Below the pieces are notes generated by a model. It was not told the origin of the DNA. It saw only the letters and a list, made by a program, of their open reading frames with translations, and made no database searches. This document shows positions 8,568 to 16,916 of a DNA stretch of 64,000 nt, piece by piece; position 1 is the stretch's first letter, and every line of letters starts with the position of its first letter. Origin of the DNA: Paenibacillus albidus (GTDB taxonomy: Bacteria > Bacillota > Bacilli > Paenibacillales > Paenibacillaceae); NCBI RefSeq assembly GCF_014644435.1, contig NZ_BMKR01000028.1, positions 29,240 to 93,239 on the forward strand, given 5' to 3'. The translations under genes were made by a program, and so were the position numbers.

Positions 8568-10364
8568 ATGTTTAAACCAAAAGAATATAAGACATTAGAT
8601 TATTTGATTCTACCATTAAGAATAATACCAGCGCAAACTATTTATGCTATTCTAATTACTATTTTAAATTCGCTTATACCTGCCTACCAGACCCTTGTTA
8701 TAGCAAATTTTATTAATACTGCGATGGATATTTTTAATGGAAAAACTGATTATTCGTCTATTTATTTACCTATCGTATTAATAATGTGTTTTGTGATGTT
8801 TACGAATCTTGTTCCGTCAATTACACAAATTATTGATACTTCAGGTCAAAATAAGCTGAATGCGATTCTGAAAAAAGAGATATCACTAAAGCATGCTCGT
8901 TTGGAGTACAAGCATATTGAAAACCATGATACACAGGAAATATTAAACAGGGTATGCTCAGATCCGTTAGGGAATTTTATGGCTGGACTAAATAATTTAT
9001 TCAGGGGAGCAACACTTTTAATAAGCTCATTTTCATTGCTTATGATCGTTATGTCATCTACTTTTATAAGCGGTCTAATTATAATTTTTATAAGTGTACC
9101 TTTATTTTATATTGCTATGAAAACAGGGAAGAAAAATTATGAAATGGAAGTGGAGTCTCAGAAGATTCAGCGAAAATACAATTATTTATCAAGCATTTTA
9201 ACAAACCGTGACTCTGCTGAGGAACGTAAGCTATTTTCCTACAGCACACCTATTAGTGAAAAGTTTGCTAAGCTTTACAATGAGTCAAGTAAGATTGAAA
9301 CTAAAATTGAAATTAAAAGCTATATAAACATGAAAAGCGGTTCCATGGTTACATTGTTAATCGTAATTATTATTGTGGCACTACTGTTGCCTTCGCTTCA
9401 TAGTGGGGGGATTTCCCTTGGTGTTTTTATAGCCCTCGTCAATGCAATTTACGGTTTGGTTCAGAATATGTCGTGGCAATTATCAAGTACTATGTATGAG
9501 TATGCACGGTTAAAAGAATACCTGAATGACTTTTCAATCTTTATAAAGCTAAGCGAAAAAAAAGATGCTTGTGTTTTACCGGCCGATGTTGACTCCTTTG
9601 TGTTTAAATCCCTGGAATTTAGGAAAGTGAGCTTTAAATATCCGGGGACTGAACGCTATATATTAAAGGACTGCTCTTTCGTATTGAATCACAATACAAA
9701 TTATTGTTTCGTAGGAGTAAACGGTGCAGGGAAGACAACTATTACGAAACTATTAGTAGGTATGTATGACGAATTTGAAGGCGAAATATTAATAAATGGT
9801 AAAAATATTAGAGATTATACATTTGCTGAAATAAAAGGACTAATTTCTGTGGTTTATCAGGATTTTGCTAAATATTCATTGAAATTTAAGGACAATATTC
9901 TTATCGGAAATATTATCAAAACCGATGAAGAGAAACTTGTGAATATTGTTTCAGAAATGGGCTTGGATGATGTAGTAAAGAGTTTAGAGTTTGGTATGGA
10001 TACCTACCTTGGTAAGGTAAAAGAAAACAGCAAGGACATATCCGGAGGGCAGTGGCAGAGACTAGCTATATCTAGATTGTTGTATTCAAACTCTAAAATA
10101 AATATTTTGGACGAACCAACGGCTGCACTGGATCCATTGGCCGAAAGCAACGTGTACGAACTGTTTAGGCAGGTTAACAAAGACAGATTTTCAATCTACA
10201 TAACTCACCGATTGGGCGCTGCCAAAATAGCTGATGAAATATTGGTTGTAAACGAGGGATATATTGCGGAGCAAGGTTCTCATGAACAATTGATGTCGCT
10301 AGAAAATGGTATATACAGTAAGATGTTTGCTAGCCAGAAATCCTGGTATGAAACGGATATATAA
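8568..10364 (+). CDS. ABC exporter, fused permease and ATPase, first of a tandem pair
   Basis: About 598 residues with an N-terminal six-helix membrane domain (roughly 20-320) and a C-terminal ATPase. Walker A is GVNGAGKTT, the signature is DISGGQWQR, Walker B is INILDEPTAALD and the switch His is in THRLG. I prefer ATG 8568 over the ATG at 8556 because the G6 run lies 4 nt before it. The frame is intact although the modifying enzymes just upstream are broken. Proteins of this architecture often export modified peptides or work as half-transporters. With the next gene it probably forms a heterodimer. Codon use is A/T-rich like the rest of the island. Confidence 0.88.
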   Translation: MFKPKEYKTLDYLILPLRIIPAQTIYAILITILNSLIPAYQTLVIANFINTAMDIFNGKTDYSSIYLPIVLIMCFVMFTNLVPSITQIIDTSGQNKLNAILKKEISLKHARLEYKHIENHDTQEILNRVCSDPLGNFMAGLNNLFRGATLLISSFSLLMIVMSSTFISGLIIIFISVPLFYIAMKTGKKNYEMEVESQKIQRKYNYLSSILTNRDSAEERKLFSYSTPISEKFAKLYNESSKIETKIEIKSYINMKSGSMVTLLIVIIIVALLLPSLHSGGISLGVFIALVNAIYGLVQNMSWQLSSTMYEYARLKEYLNDFSIFIKLSEKKDACVLPADVDSFVFKSLEFRKVSFKYPGTERYILKDCSFVLNHNTNYCFVGVNGAGKTTITKLLVGMYDEFEGEILINGKNIRDYTFAEIKGLISVVYQDFAKYSLKFKDNILIGNIIKTDEEKLVNIVSEMGLDDVVKSLEFGMDTYLGKVKENSKDISGGQWQRLAISRLLYSNSKINILDEPTAALDPLAESNVYELFRQVNKDRFSIYITHRLGAAKIADEILVVNEGYIAEQGSHEQLMSLENGIYSKMFASQKSWYETDI

Positions 10365-10400
10365 TAATGTTTTAATTAATTTTGTATTTTTAAAGGATGA

Positions 10401-12173
10401 ATGAGGATAATGAAGAGCAAAGGCTTTTTCATAAACAGCCTTAAGGGCATAAAAATAATGTTTGAAGCGAATCCGGCCATGTTTTTATTACATATTTTCT
10501 TTACAACCATTCATGGCGCCTCATGGGCTCTGCAAGTATTATTCATGCAAAAGTTTTTTGACATGGCTCAAAATTATGCCGCAAATAAAATTGATTTTGG
10601 AACTATCATATTGTATTTAATTGGCATGGGATTAACGTATGCATTATGTCAATTAATGAACGGTGTGGATAATTGCCATGCACGAATCCTTGATATAAAT
10701 GTTGGCAAACGAACGAACAGGCTAATTCATGAAAGTATTGATAGAATAAATGTGGTTGAATTTGAGGACACCAACCGCCTTGACTTTATAAATAAGGCGA
10801 TAAACGGAAGCCGCAATATGGTGTGGGTGTGCTTAACTCTTTTGGATTTGGTATTTTTCTATACTATTTATTTTGGTTTTATGGGGTGGTACCTGTTTAC
10901 TCTTAAACCTATTCTAGGTATAAGTATTGTGATAGTCTTCATACCATGTGTACTTTCTAAATTGGTGCACGTAATGAATTTTAAAAAATTAGAAGATAGC
11001 TCCGCACCTATTAGAAGAGAATATGAGAATTATGAAAGATGTATGACAGACAAGGAGTTTTTTAAAGAGACCAGACTGCTTGGCGCAACTGATTTCTTTA
11101 ATAGGCTATATACCTCTTCTCTTAGAAAGTTAAATCGACTTGTTTTTATAGCTCAGCTTAAAAAAAATCTTCTCAATCTAATTTTAGATATTGTAACAGT
11201 AATAGGTTATGGAATTATAATCTATATGCTTTTTAGATTTGTAATGAACCAAGAAATTTCTGTTGGGGCCTTTGCAGCCGTTCTAGCGTCTATTTATAGG
11301 CTTTATAGTTTTATGAGTGAATTGGTTTCTGAAAGAATCGGTTGGGCATCTGAAAATGTTGCAACTGTTGAAAACTTTTTAGACTTCATCAGCGAAAAAA
11401 ACAACCCTGAAAAACTAATGTCAAAGCCTCAAAATTATGATATTAAATTAAATAATGTGAGTTTCATCTATCCAATGACTGACAAGAATGCTCTAGATAA
11501 CATCAGTTTAACAATACATAATGGACAAACCTTAGCGATAGTTGGAGAGAACGGCAGTGGCAAGACAACCTTATGCAGATTAATTATGGGACTATACGAG
11601 GCGTCTGAAGGAGAAGTCACTTTTGGAGATATACCTGTTAGGTATTTGAGTTATGACAACACATCCGCCGTCTTTCAAAAATATGGCCAATACAAAATGA
11701 CCGTTCAGGAAAATTTGAGCATCAGCCAGATGGACAAACCTGCAAATGAAGCAATGCTTATGGATATTTGTGATAAGTCGGGGGTTCTTTTGAAAGACGA
11801 GAGCTATAAAGACGGATTAAATACTATGCTCGGCCGCGATTTTGACGGTATAGAGATATCGGGTGGTCAATGGCAACGTATAGCTATTGCACGCGGGTTA
11901 TTTAGACATAGTGATTTGATTATTTTGGATGAGCCGACGGCAGCCATTGACCCTCTGGAAGAAACACGCCTTTACAATGACTTTATAAACATCTGCAATG
12001 ACAAAACAGCGATACTAGTTACTCACAGGTTGGGTTCAGCTAAGATTGCCGATAGAATTATTGTCTTGAAGGATGGTCAGATTGTGCAGGATGGTAATCA
12101 CAGACAACTTATTAATACTGATGGTGAATATAAAAGTATGTATGAATCTCAGAGGAAGTGGTATAGTGAATGA
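10401..12173 (+). CDS. ABC exporter, fused permease and ATPase, second of a tandem pair
   Basis: 590 residues: membrane domain (about 20-320), then ATPase with Walker A GENGSGKTT, signature EISGGQWQR, Walker B LIILDEPTAAID and a THRLGS switch. It starts 36 bp after the first exporter. ATG 10401 follows AAAGGATGA very closely and ATG 10410 is an alternative start. Both ATPase sites look complete in both proteins, so neither shows the degenerate site of many heterodimeric exporters. The likely role is export of the cluster's peptide product or self-protection, inferred from the radical SAM remnants upstream. Confidence 0.87.
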   Translation: MRIMKSKGFFINSLKGIKIMFEANPAMFLLHIFFTTIHGASWALQVLFMQKFFDMAQNYAANKIDFGTIILYLIGMGLTYALCQLMNGVDNCHARILDINVGKRTNRLIHESIDRINVVEFEDTNRLDFINKAINGSRNMVWVCLTLLDLVFFYTIYFGFMGWYLFTLKPILGISIVIVFIPCVLSKLVHVMNFKKLEDSSAPIRREYENYERCMTDKEFFKETRLLGATDFFNRLYTSSLRKLNRLVFIAQLKKNLLNLILDIVTVIGYGIIIYMLFRFVMNQEISVGAFAAVLASIYRLYSFMSELVSERIGWASENVATVENFLDFISEKNNPEKLMSKPQNYDIKLNNVSFIYPMTDKNALDNISLTIHNGQTLAIVGENGSGKTTLCRLIMGLYEASEGEVTFGDIPVRYLSYDNTSAVFQKYGQYKMTVQENLSISQMDKPANEAMLMDICDKSGVLLKDESYKDGLNTMLGRDFDGIEISGGQWQRIAIARGLFRHSDLIILDEPTAAIDPLEETRLYNDFINICNDKTAILVTHRLGSAKIADRIIVLKDGQIVQDGNHRQLINTDGEYKSMYESQRKWYSE

Positions 12174-12689
12174 GTTTTTTTCAAAAAACCCAACTCCTTT
12201 GCCAGTGCGTTGTTACTTTTGAAGATATGTTTAAATCAATTTATTATTTGAGTGACTCTAACGAGATAATATTTTTAAAAGCAACGGGAAACTATGACAA
12301 TCATTTGATATTGCAAAAATCAAAGAATCAATAAGCCACTACTTAGAAGGTATTAATACATATAAAGTGAATGGTATAAACACTTTTAACCGTGAGGACG
12401 CATTTGTATTTGGAGTCAATGTTATAACTCTATTAATATCAACGCTTCAGAGCGGAGAAACTCAAATATTAGATATGAGATATTTTCGCACTCTATTAGA
12501 GCATAAAAATATAAACTATGACCGCATGAAGTATATATATATAAAGAGTTGAATATTGAAAGTAATGAGATTTTGATTCAATTAAAAGAGATAAGGGTGA
12601 CGATGGAAGCTGTCTATAATTTAATGATTAAGTATTATATTACGAATAATAATGTAATTTTTAAAGAAAGTGGTAGCGTTGTTGAATAA
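12170..12689 (+). pseudogene. Unrecognised protein of about 170 residues, broken by two frameshifts
   Basis: ATG 12170 overlaps the end of the exporter gene (ATGA overlap), which suggests translational coupling. The product begins MSFFQKTQLLCQCVVTFEDM and reads sensibly to NYDNH near 12300. It continues in a second frame (DIAKIKESISHYLEGINTY ... MKYIYIK) and again in a third (ELNIESNEILIQLKEIRVTM) to TAA 12687-12689. The three pieces join without gaps, so this was one gene that took two small indels. I do not recognise the family. Its coupling to the exporters suggests an accessory or immunity role, which is only a guess. Confidence 0.5.
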
Positions 12690-12878
12690 TATTTTGAATT
12701 GGGAGAAGAAATGCTATCCAGAAATATTAACTATAAATTAACCTGAATTTTGTAAAGTATAAAACCCTATTATTTTTTCTTTCTCTTGCATAAAAGATTA
12801 CACCCTAGACCTTGTTTATAAAAAATAAATAGAAATTGGAGAAATTTAAAATATATTTAAAGGATCGGGGGATCTTCA

Positions 12879-13478
12879 ATGAACATGGATGATGAGAATT
12901 TACTTCAATATTATCTGGAACTCAAAGGTCCGGATGCCGGAGAATGGAACTCCTCTCCACAGTGCATTCACACACAGCTGGTGACAAGAGACTACATAAA
13001 GAAGACCTTTGTTCATTTTGATGGTATTGAGGTATGCAATGTTGGCATCGGAACTGGAGATTGGGACGATTACCTGGGGTATTGGCTTAAGGGAAAAGGA
13101 AGTTTAACCAGCATTGATATTGACGAAAGTATTTGCGAGACATTTGAGTATAGACAAATGAGGGAGCAGCATCCGAATCCATCAAAGGTTGTATGCAGGA
13201 GCTTATTCGACTCCGATTTGCCTAAAGAAGCCTTTGATCTTGTAACCCTCATTGGGTCCGCCATTAATGAAACCGGAGACTTCAAGAAATGCTTGGATTC
13301 GTGTTTTCGTTTAATTAAGCATGGAGGACATTTGATGTTTATGGCAAGTTTAAAATATACGCCCGTTGAAATGCTGGAAGAGTATATAAGTAATACTATA
13401 TATCATATTGTGCAAAAAGATCTATACGAAGCCTTCCCTGAATACCCATTTTTCATCAGCAAAATCAGGAAATACTGA
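12879..13478 (+). CDS. Class I SAM-dependent methyltransferase
   Basis: 199 residues with the class I fold motifs: motif I VCNVGIGTGDWDDY, motif II SIDIDES, and FDLVTLIGSAINE for the strand-4 region. The C-terminus ends naturally (FFISKIRKY). ATG 12879 follows a G-rich site (GGATCGGGGGA). It is the last island gene, and GH32 sequence resumes within about ten bases of its stop codon. It could methylate the peptide product of the degraded cluster or a small molecule; substrate is unknown. Composition is intermediate between island and flank. Confidence 0.72.
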   Translation: MNMDDENLLQYYLELKGPDAGEWNSSPQCIHTQLVTRDYIKKTFVHFDGIEVCNVGIGTGDWDDYLGYWLKGKGSLTSIDIDESICETFEYRQMREQHPNPSKVVCRSLFDSDLPKEAFDLVTLIGSAINETGDFKKCLDSCFRLIKHGGHLMFMASLKYTPVEMLEEYISNTIYHIVQKDLYEAFPEYPFFISKIRKY

Positions 13479-13479
13479 T

Positions 13480-13878
13480 CCCGAAATATCTGGGAAGCCT
13501 TGCCTTGTGATCATAGCAGAGTTTGAGATGTCCGGCTGTACCGCTGAAGAAATCGGATTTGTACTCAGGAGTTCCGGGGACGGCGTGCAGCAGACATTGC
13601 TTCTCTATCATAAGCAGACGGGTGTACTGACCTTTGACCGTTCCCGCTCAGACGGCTGGAGCGAGGGCGCTCAAAATGCCATCTTGGAGAGAACTGGTGG
13701 GGAGCCGCTGATGCTTCATATTTTTGTCGACACCAGCGTTGTAGAGGTTTATGCAGATAGTTATCGGACAGTCATGACCAACAACATCTATCCGGACCCC
13801 GCCAGTATAGGTCTGGAGATTTTCGTCAGAGGGGGAAGTGTCAGCATCATTTCACTAGACGTCTGGAAGCTGCGCTAG
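13480..13878 (+). pseudogene. C-terminal fragment of a GH32 beta-fructofuranosidase/levanase
   Basis: The frame ending at 13878 encodes only the GH32 beta-sandwich: CLVIIAEFEMSG, EEIGFVLRSSGDGVQQT, LMLHIFVDTSVVEVYAD and SIISLDVWKLR. It aligns well with the same region of the surface enzyme at 1240-1600 (LKLHIFLDRSVVEAFAND). The catalytic propeller is missing and sequence upstream of about 13480 belongs to the methyltransferase. It is therefore a decapitated gene at the right junction of the island. An ATG at 13408 in this frame lies inside the methyltransferase and is not a credible start. Confidence 0.8.
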
Positions 13879-13948
13879 GCATGGTGAACCTAAGTGGGAA
13901 GCCCGATGCGGATAGGCGCTATTGTCTGAATGATATATCAAGCCTTGT

Positions 13949-13993
13949 AAACCGGAGGCGCCCGTATATGATAACGGGCGGTCTCCGGTTTTT
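13949..13993 (+). terminator. Rho-independent terminator after the GH32 fragment
   Basis: AACCGGAGGCGCCCGT pairs with ACGGGCGGTCTCCGGTT around an 8-nt loop, followed by TTTTT. It was probably the terminator of the lost full-length GH32 gene. Confidence 0.8.
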
Positions 13994-14084
13994 ATGGATA
14001 ACTTGGTAGGCTTCAGATGATAAGTTACAGGTGATGCAGAAGGAATCGTGTCGCTTTCAGCTTAGTGAAACGGACAGAGGATAC

Positions 14085-14255
14085 GCAATTTAGCGGAAAA
14101 ACCTGATTTTCCGGTTGATTCGGACTCAGGATCCGTTAATTCGTCCGTACAGGCTCAGAATGAGGGGCAAAAGGTCATTTAGCGGAATCTCTGTCCGTTT
14201 GACCTGCTAAATCGCCTGATCCGCCCCAATAACGGATCTCCTGTCCGGATCATTG
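14085..14255. repeat. Intergenic repeat family B, copy 1
   Basis: This gene-free segment contains short words such as CGGACTCAGGATCCGTTA, TAGCGGAATCTCTGTCCG and ATAACGGATCTCCTGTCCG. Related words recur at 54136-54310 (CGGACTCAGGAGACGTTA, ATTCTCTGTCCGGAT). I saw no coding potential. It fills most of the gap between the terminator and the fructokinase stop codon. Confidence 0.5.
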
Positions 14256-14331
14256 CAGATTGATCGTGAAGGGACCAAGCACAAGCCCGCAAAGGGACCC
14301 GGCGGAATGCTGCATGTCAACCATTCGTGTC

Positions 14332-15207
14332 TTAGCTCTGCAGAGCCTTGATCCCCAGTGCCAGAGCACCGCACAAGCCCGCATGGTCACCCAGGCCGGG
14401 AGGAACAATATAAGTATCCATGTCCTCCAGGATTTCCGGCGCTGCCACGTACCCGTTCAGAGCTTTGCGGACTTCCTTGCGGATCAGCGGAAACAGCTGC
14501 TCCTGGTGCATTACCCCTCCGCCCAGGATCACACGCTTTGGAGACAATAGAAGAATCACGCCCGCAATGGCTTGACCCAAATAATACGCCTCCATCTCCC
14601 ACGCCAGATGATCAGCCGGCAACGCAGAGCCTTTGATGCCCCAACGCTTCTCGATAGCCGGTCCTGCCGCCAATCCCTCCAGACAGTCGCCATGATAAGG
14701 ACACAAGCCTTCAAAGATATCTTCTGCATGCCGCCGGGTCAGCACATGGCCGCCTTCGGGATGAACAAGTCCGTGGATCAGTTTGCCCTCTGCATACACG
14801 CCCACTCCGACACCTGTTCCGATTGTATAATAGACGCAGCTGTCCAATCCTTTAGCCGCGCCCCATTTAACTTCACCAAAGGCCGCAGCATTCACATCCG
14901 TATCGAATCCGATTGGCACAGGGAAATGCCGTTTCATATACCCGACGAAGTCGAACCCCTTCCAGCCCCGCTTGGGCGTAGTTGTTACATGTCCATATAA
15001 GGGGCTGGATAAATCCATATTCACCGGGCCAAACGATCCAATCCCGATAGCCAGAGCCCCTGTATCCTTAAAATAAGCAACCGCCTGCTTCAGGGTCTCC
15101 TCCGGAGTCTCCGTCGGAAAGCTGATCCGGTCCAGAATTTCTCCTTTCTCATTGCCTACTCCGCAGATGAATTTTGTGCCGCCTGCTTCAATCGCCCCAA
15201 TGATCAT
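14332..15207 (-). CDS. scrK: ROK-family fructokinase
   Basis: 291 residues. It phosphorylates fructose to fructose 6-phosphate in the cytoplasm. The N-terminal ATP site is GAIEAGGTKF, the catalytic loop includes GFDTDVNAAAFGE, and the ROK zinc motif is kept (HPEGGH, then CPYHGDC). The length matches the YdhR/GmuE/ScrK group. AGGAGGAG lies upstream of the ATG at 15207. It is transcribed away from the GH32-transporter operon, with LacI-type operators in the shared leader, so both sides are probably induced by the same fructan signal. Sequence alone cannot fully exclude mannose or glucose as substrate, but the neighbourhood supports fructose. Confidence 0.9.
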   Translation of the reverse strand: MIIGAIEAGGTKFICGVGNEKGEILDRISFPTETPEETLKQAVAYFKDTGALAIGIGSFGPVNMDLSSPLYGHVTTTPKRGWKGFDFVGYMKRHFPVPIGFDTDVNAAAFGEVKWGAAKGLDSCVYYTIGTGVGVGVYAEGKLIHGLVHPEGGHVLTRRHAEDIFEGLCPYHGDCLEGLAAGPAIEKRWGIKGSALPADHLAWEMEAYYLGQAIAGVILLLSPKRVILGGGVMHQEQLFPLIRKEVRKALNGYVAAPEILEDMDTYIVPPGLGDHAGLCGALALGIKALQS

Positions 15208-15256
15208 AATGTGTTCTCCTCCTGGATGGAAAGAATAAATTTCCCCGTCTCATTTA

Positions 15257-15275
15257 TTGGTAAACGTTTTACCAA
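15257..15275. promoter_or_regulatory. LacI-type operator near the fructokinase start
   Basis: TTGGTAAACGTTTTACCAA is a near-perfect inverted repeat 50 bp upstream of the fructokinase start. It is one base shorter at its centre than the operator on the other side of the intergenic region, which may lower its affinity. Confidence 0.65.
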
Positions 15276-15335
15276 ATAATATTTCACTAAGTATTCAATA
15301 TACCTATAAACTCACTATACAAATAAATGTAACCG

Positions 15336-15386
15336 TTGACAAGAATAAAAATTATGATACTATATGTTTGTAAAACGTTTTACTAA
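15336..15386 (+). promoter_or_regulatory. Sigma-A promoter overlapped by a perfect LacI-type operator
   Basis: A -35 TTGACA (15336-15341) and a -10 TACTAT (15358-15363) are 16 bp apart. The perfect palindrome GTAAAACGTTTTAC (15370-15383) covers the expected transcription start, the classic position for a blocking repressor. The LacI-family gene at the end of this operon is the likely repressor. Confidence 0.75.
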
Positions 15387-15400
15387 TGGAGATGATGATG

Positions 15401-16864
15401 ATGAGTAAAGTATTCTACAGACCCCGGAATGGCTGGGTCGGTGATGTGATTCCGTTTTATGACAATGGGGAGTACAAGCTCTACTATCTTCATGATGAGA
15501 GAGTGGGGGGGGACTATGGCAACCATACCTCATGGAATTTACTGGCCACCAGAAATGGACTTGATTTTGAGGATTACGGAGAGGTTCTGCCGAACGGTGA
15601 TGAAACCGCATTAGACCGGAATGCTTATACCGGCTCCGTCATCAAGGACAAGGAAGGTGTGTACCATCTTTTCTACACGGGACATAACCCCAACCCCGCG
15701 TTTTGCAAGAATGGTAAGCCCTTACAAGTTGTGCTGCGGGCAACCGGCACCGACGGGATTCATTGGACGAAGGATAGCGGCTTCAAGCTTTACGGGGATG
15801 AAGTGATCTATGAGCAATATGATTGGCGTGATCCCTACGTATTCTTCAACGAAGAGAAGCAGGAATATTGGATGCTGGTCACGGCGAGGGAAATGAATTC
15901 TTCCGAGAAAAGAGGCGGGTGCATCGCACTTCTAACTTCCGATGACCTGCTCCACTGGAAATACTGTAAACCCTTCTACAGCCCGGACAAATACATTACG
16001 ATGGAATGTCCCGATTATTTCAAGATGGGGGAATGGCATTATCTGGTCTATTCCACCTTCAGTGAGAAGTTCGTTACCCACTATAAAAAGAGCAAAACGA
16101 TCGATGGCTTATACACATCACCGACGTTGGACACCTTTGACGGCAGGGGATTCTATGCAGCCAAAACAGCATCAGACGGCGTGAAGCGGTACGCCTTTGG
16201 CTGGGTTCCTTCGAAAAAGGGCTCGAATGATTACGGGGATTGGGAGTGGGCAGGCACTCTGGTTGTCCATGAGCTGCACCAGAATAAACAGGGTGAATTA
16301 CTTGTGAGAATGCCGTCTTCTATCTATGGACATTTTAATAGGGAAGAACAAATTCGGCCGCAAGAGAAGAAAAATTGCATTCAGCAGGAGAACGGGCTGC
16401 AGCTCTCTTCCCCGGATGGGCTGGCTTATAGCGTGCTTAACCCACTGCCTGCTCAGGTCATGCTTGAAGCATCCTTTGCAGATTGGCAGCATGTGAAGGA
16501 CTTTGGGATCGCGGTTCGCACGGATAAGGCGCTGGACAATGGTTATTTCATCAAATTTGATCCTTTCCACAACCGGATTACATTTGATATGTGGCCGAGA
16601 ACGGAGCCGGGATTTTTTCAATGGCAAATTGCCGGGGACAGGCCGCAAATGATTGAGCTGGAGCGTCCGTTTGATTTTGCGAGCCACAGCCGGATTCACT
16701 TCCAACTGCTTCTGGAAGAAGATATCTTATGCCTTTATGTCAATAATGAAGTTGCAATGACTACACGAATCTATAACTTCAAAGACGGCCATTTTGGATT
16801 TTTTGCCAATGAAGGTGCTGTAAACGTTCAGGACATTACCCTAAAAACAGCTGGTGAGCTTTGA
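15401..16864 (+). CDS. Intracellular GH32-like glycoside hydrolase (paralogue of the gene at 5209)
   Basis: About 487 residues from ATG 15401; in-frame ATGs at 15386-15398 are alternatives. I chose 15401 because GGAG lies 9 nt upstream and MSKVFYRP matches the start of the paralogue. It has no signal peptide. Candidate catalytic motifs are GWVGDVIPFY (Asp), YDWRDPYVFF (RDP) and TMECPDYF (Glu). The C-terminal beta-sandwich ends at 16864. It is the first gene of an operon with a sugar importer, a GH172 enzyme and LacI, under the operator-controlled promoter. It probably cleaves the imported fructose saccharide; exact linkage is not known. Confidence 0.9.
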   Translation: MSKVFYRPRNGWVGDVIPFYDNGEYKLYYLHDERVGGDYGNHTSWNLLATRNGLDFEDYGEVLPNGDETALDRNAYTGSVIKDKEGVYHLFYTGHNPNPAFCKNGKPLQVVLRATGTDGIHWTKDSGFKLYGDEVIYEQYDWRDPYVFFNEEKQEYWMLVTAREMNSSEKRGGCIALLTSDDLLHWKYCKPFYSPDKYITMECPDYFKMGEWHYLVYSTFSEKFVTHYKKSKTIDGLYTSPTLDTFDGRGFYAAKTASDGVKRYAFGWVPSKKGSNDYGDWEWAGTLVVHELHQNKQGELLVRMPSSIYGHFNREEQIRPQEKKNCIQQENGLQLSSPDGLAYSVLNPLPAQVMLEASFADWQHVKDFGIAVRTDKALDNGYFIKFDPFHNRITFDMWPRTEPGFFQWQIAGDRPQMIELERPFDFASHSRIHFQLLLEEDILCLYVNNEVAMTTRIYNFKDGHFGFFANEGAVNVQDITLKTAGEL

Positions 16865-16916
16865 TCACAGGATGGTTTTACGGCACTTATAAGATATATA
16901 TTGGAGGGGTTTTAAA

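Larger units (their letters stand above)
7060..13479. mobile_element. Horizontally acquired A+T-rich genomic island (decayed RiPP-like cluster)
   Basis: The block differs strongly in base composition from the genes on both sides. It is bounded by a truncated AraC gene and a truncated GH32 gene and carries genes unrelated to fructan use. No integrase, transposase or clear terminal repeats were found, so it may have entered by recombination. Boundaries are accurate to perhaps 50 bp. Confidence 0.6.

Noticed and set aside
13408..13485. ATG 13408 as start of a small GH32-like protein
   Set aside because: This part lies inside the methyltransferase gene and GH32 similarity begins only after about 13480; no ribosome site is visible.
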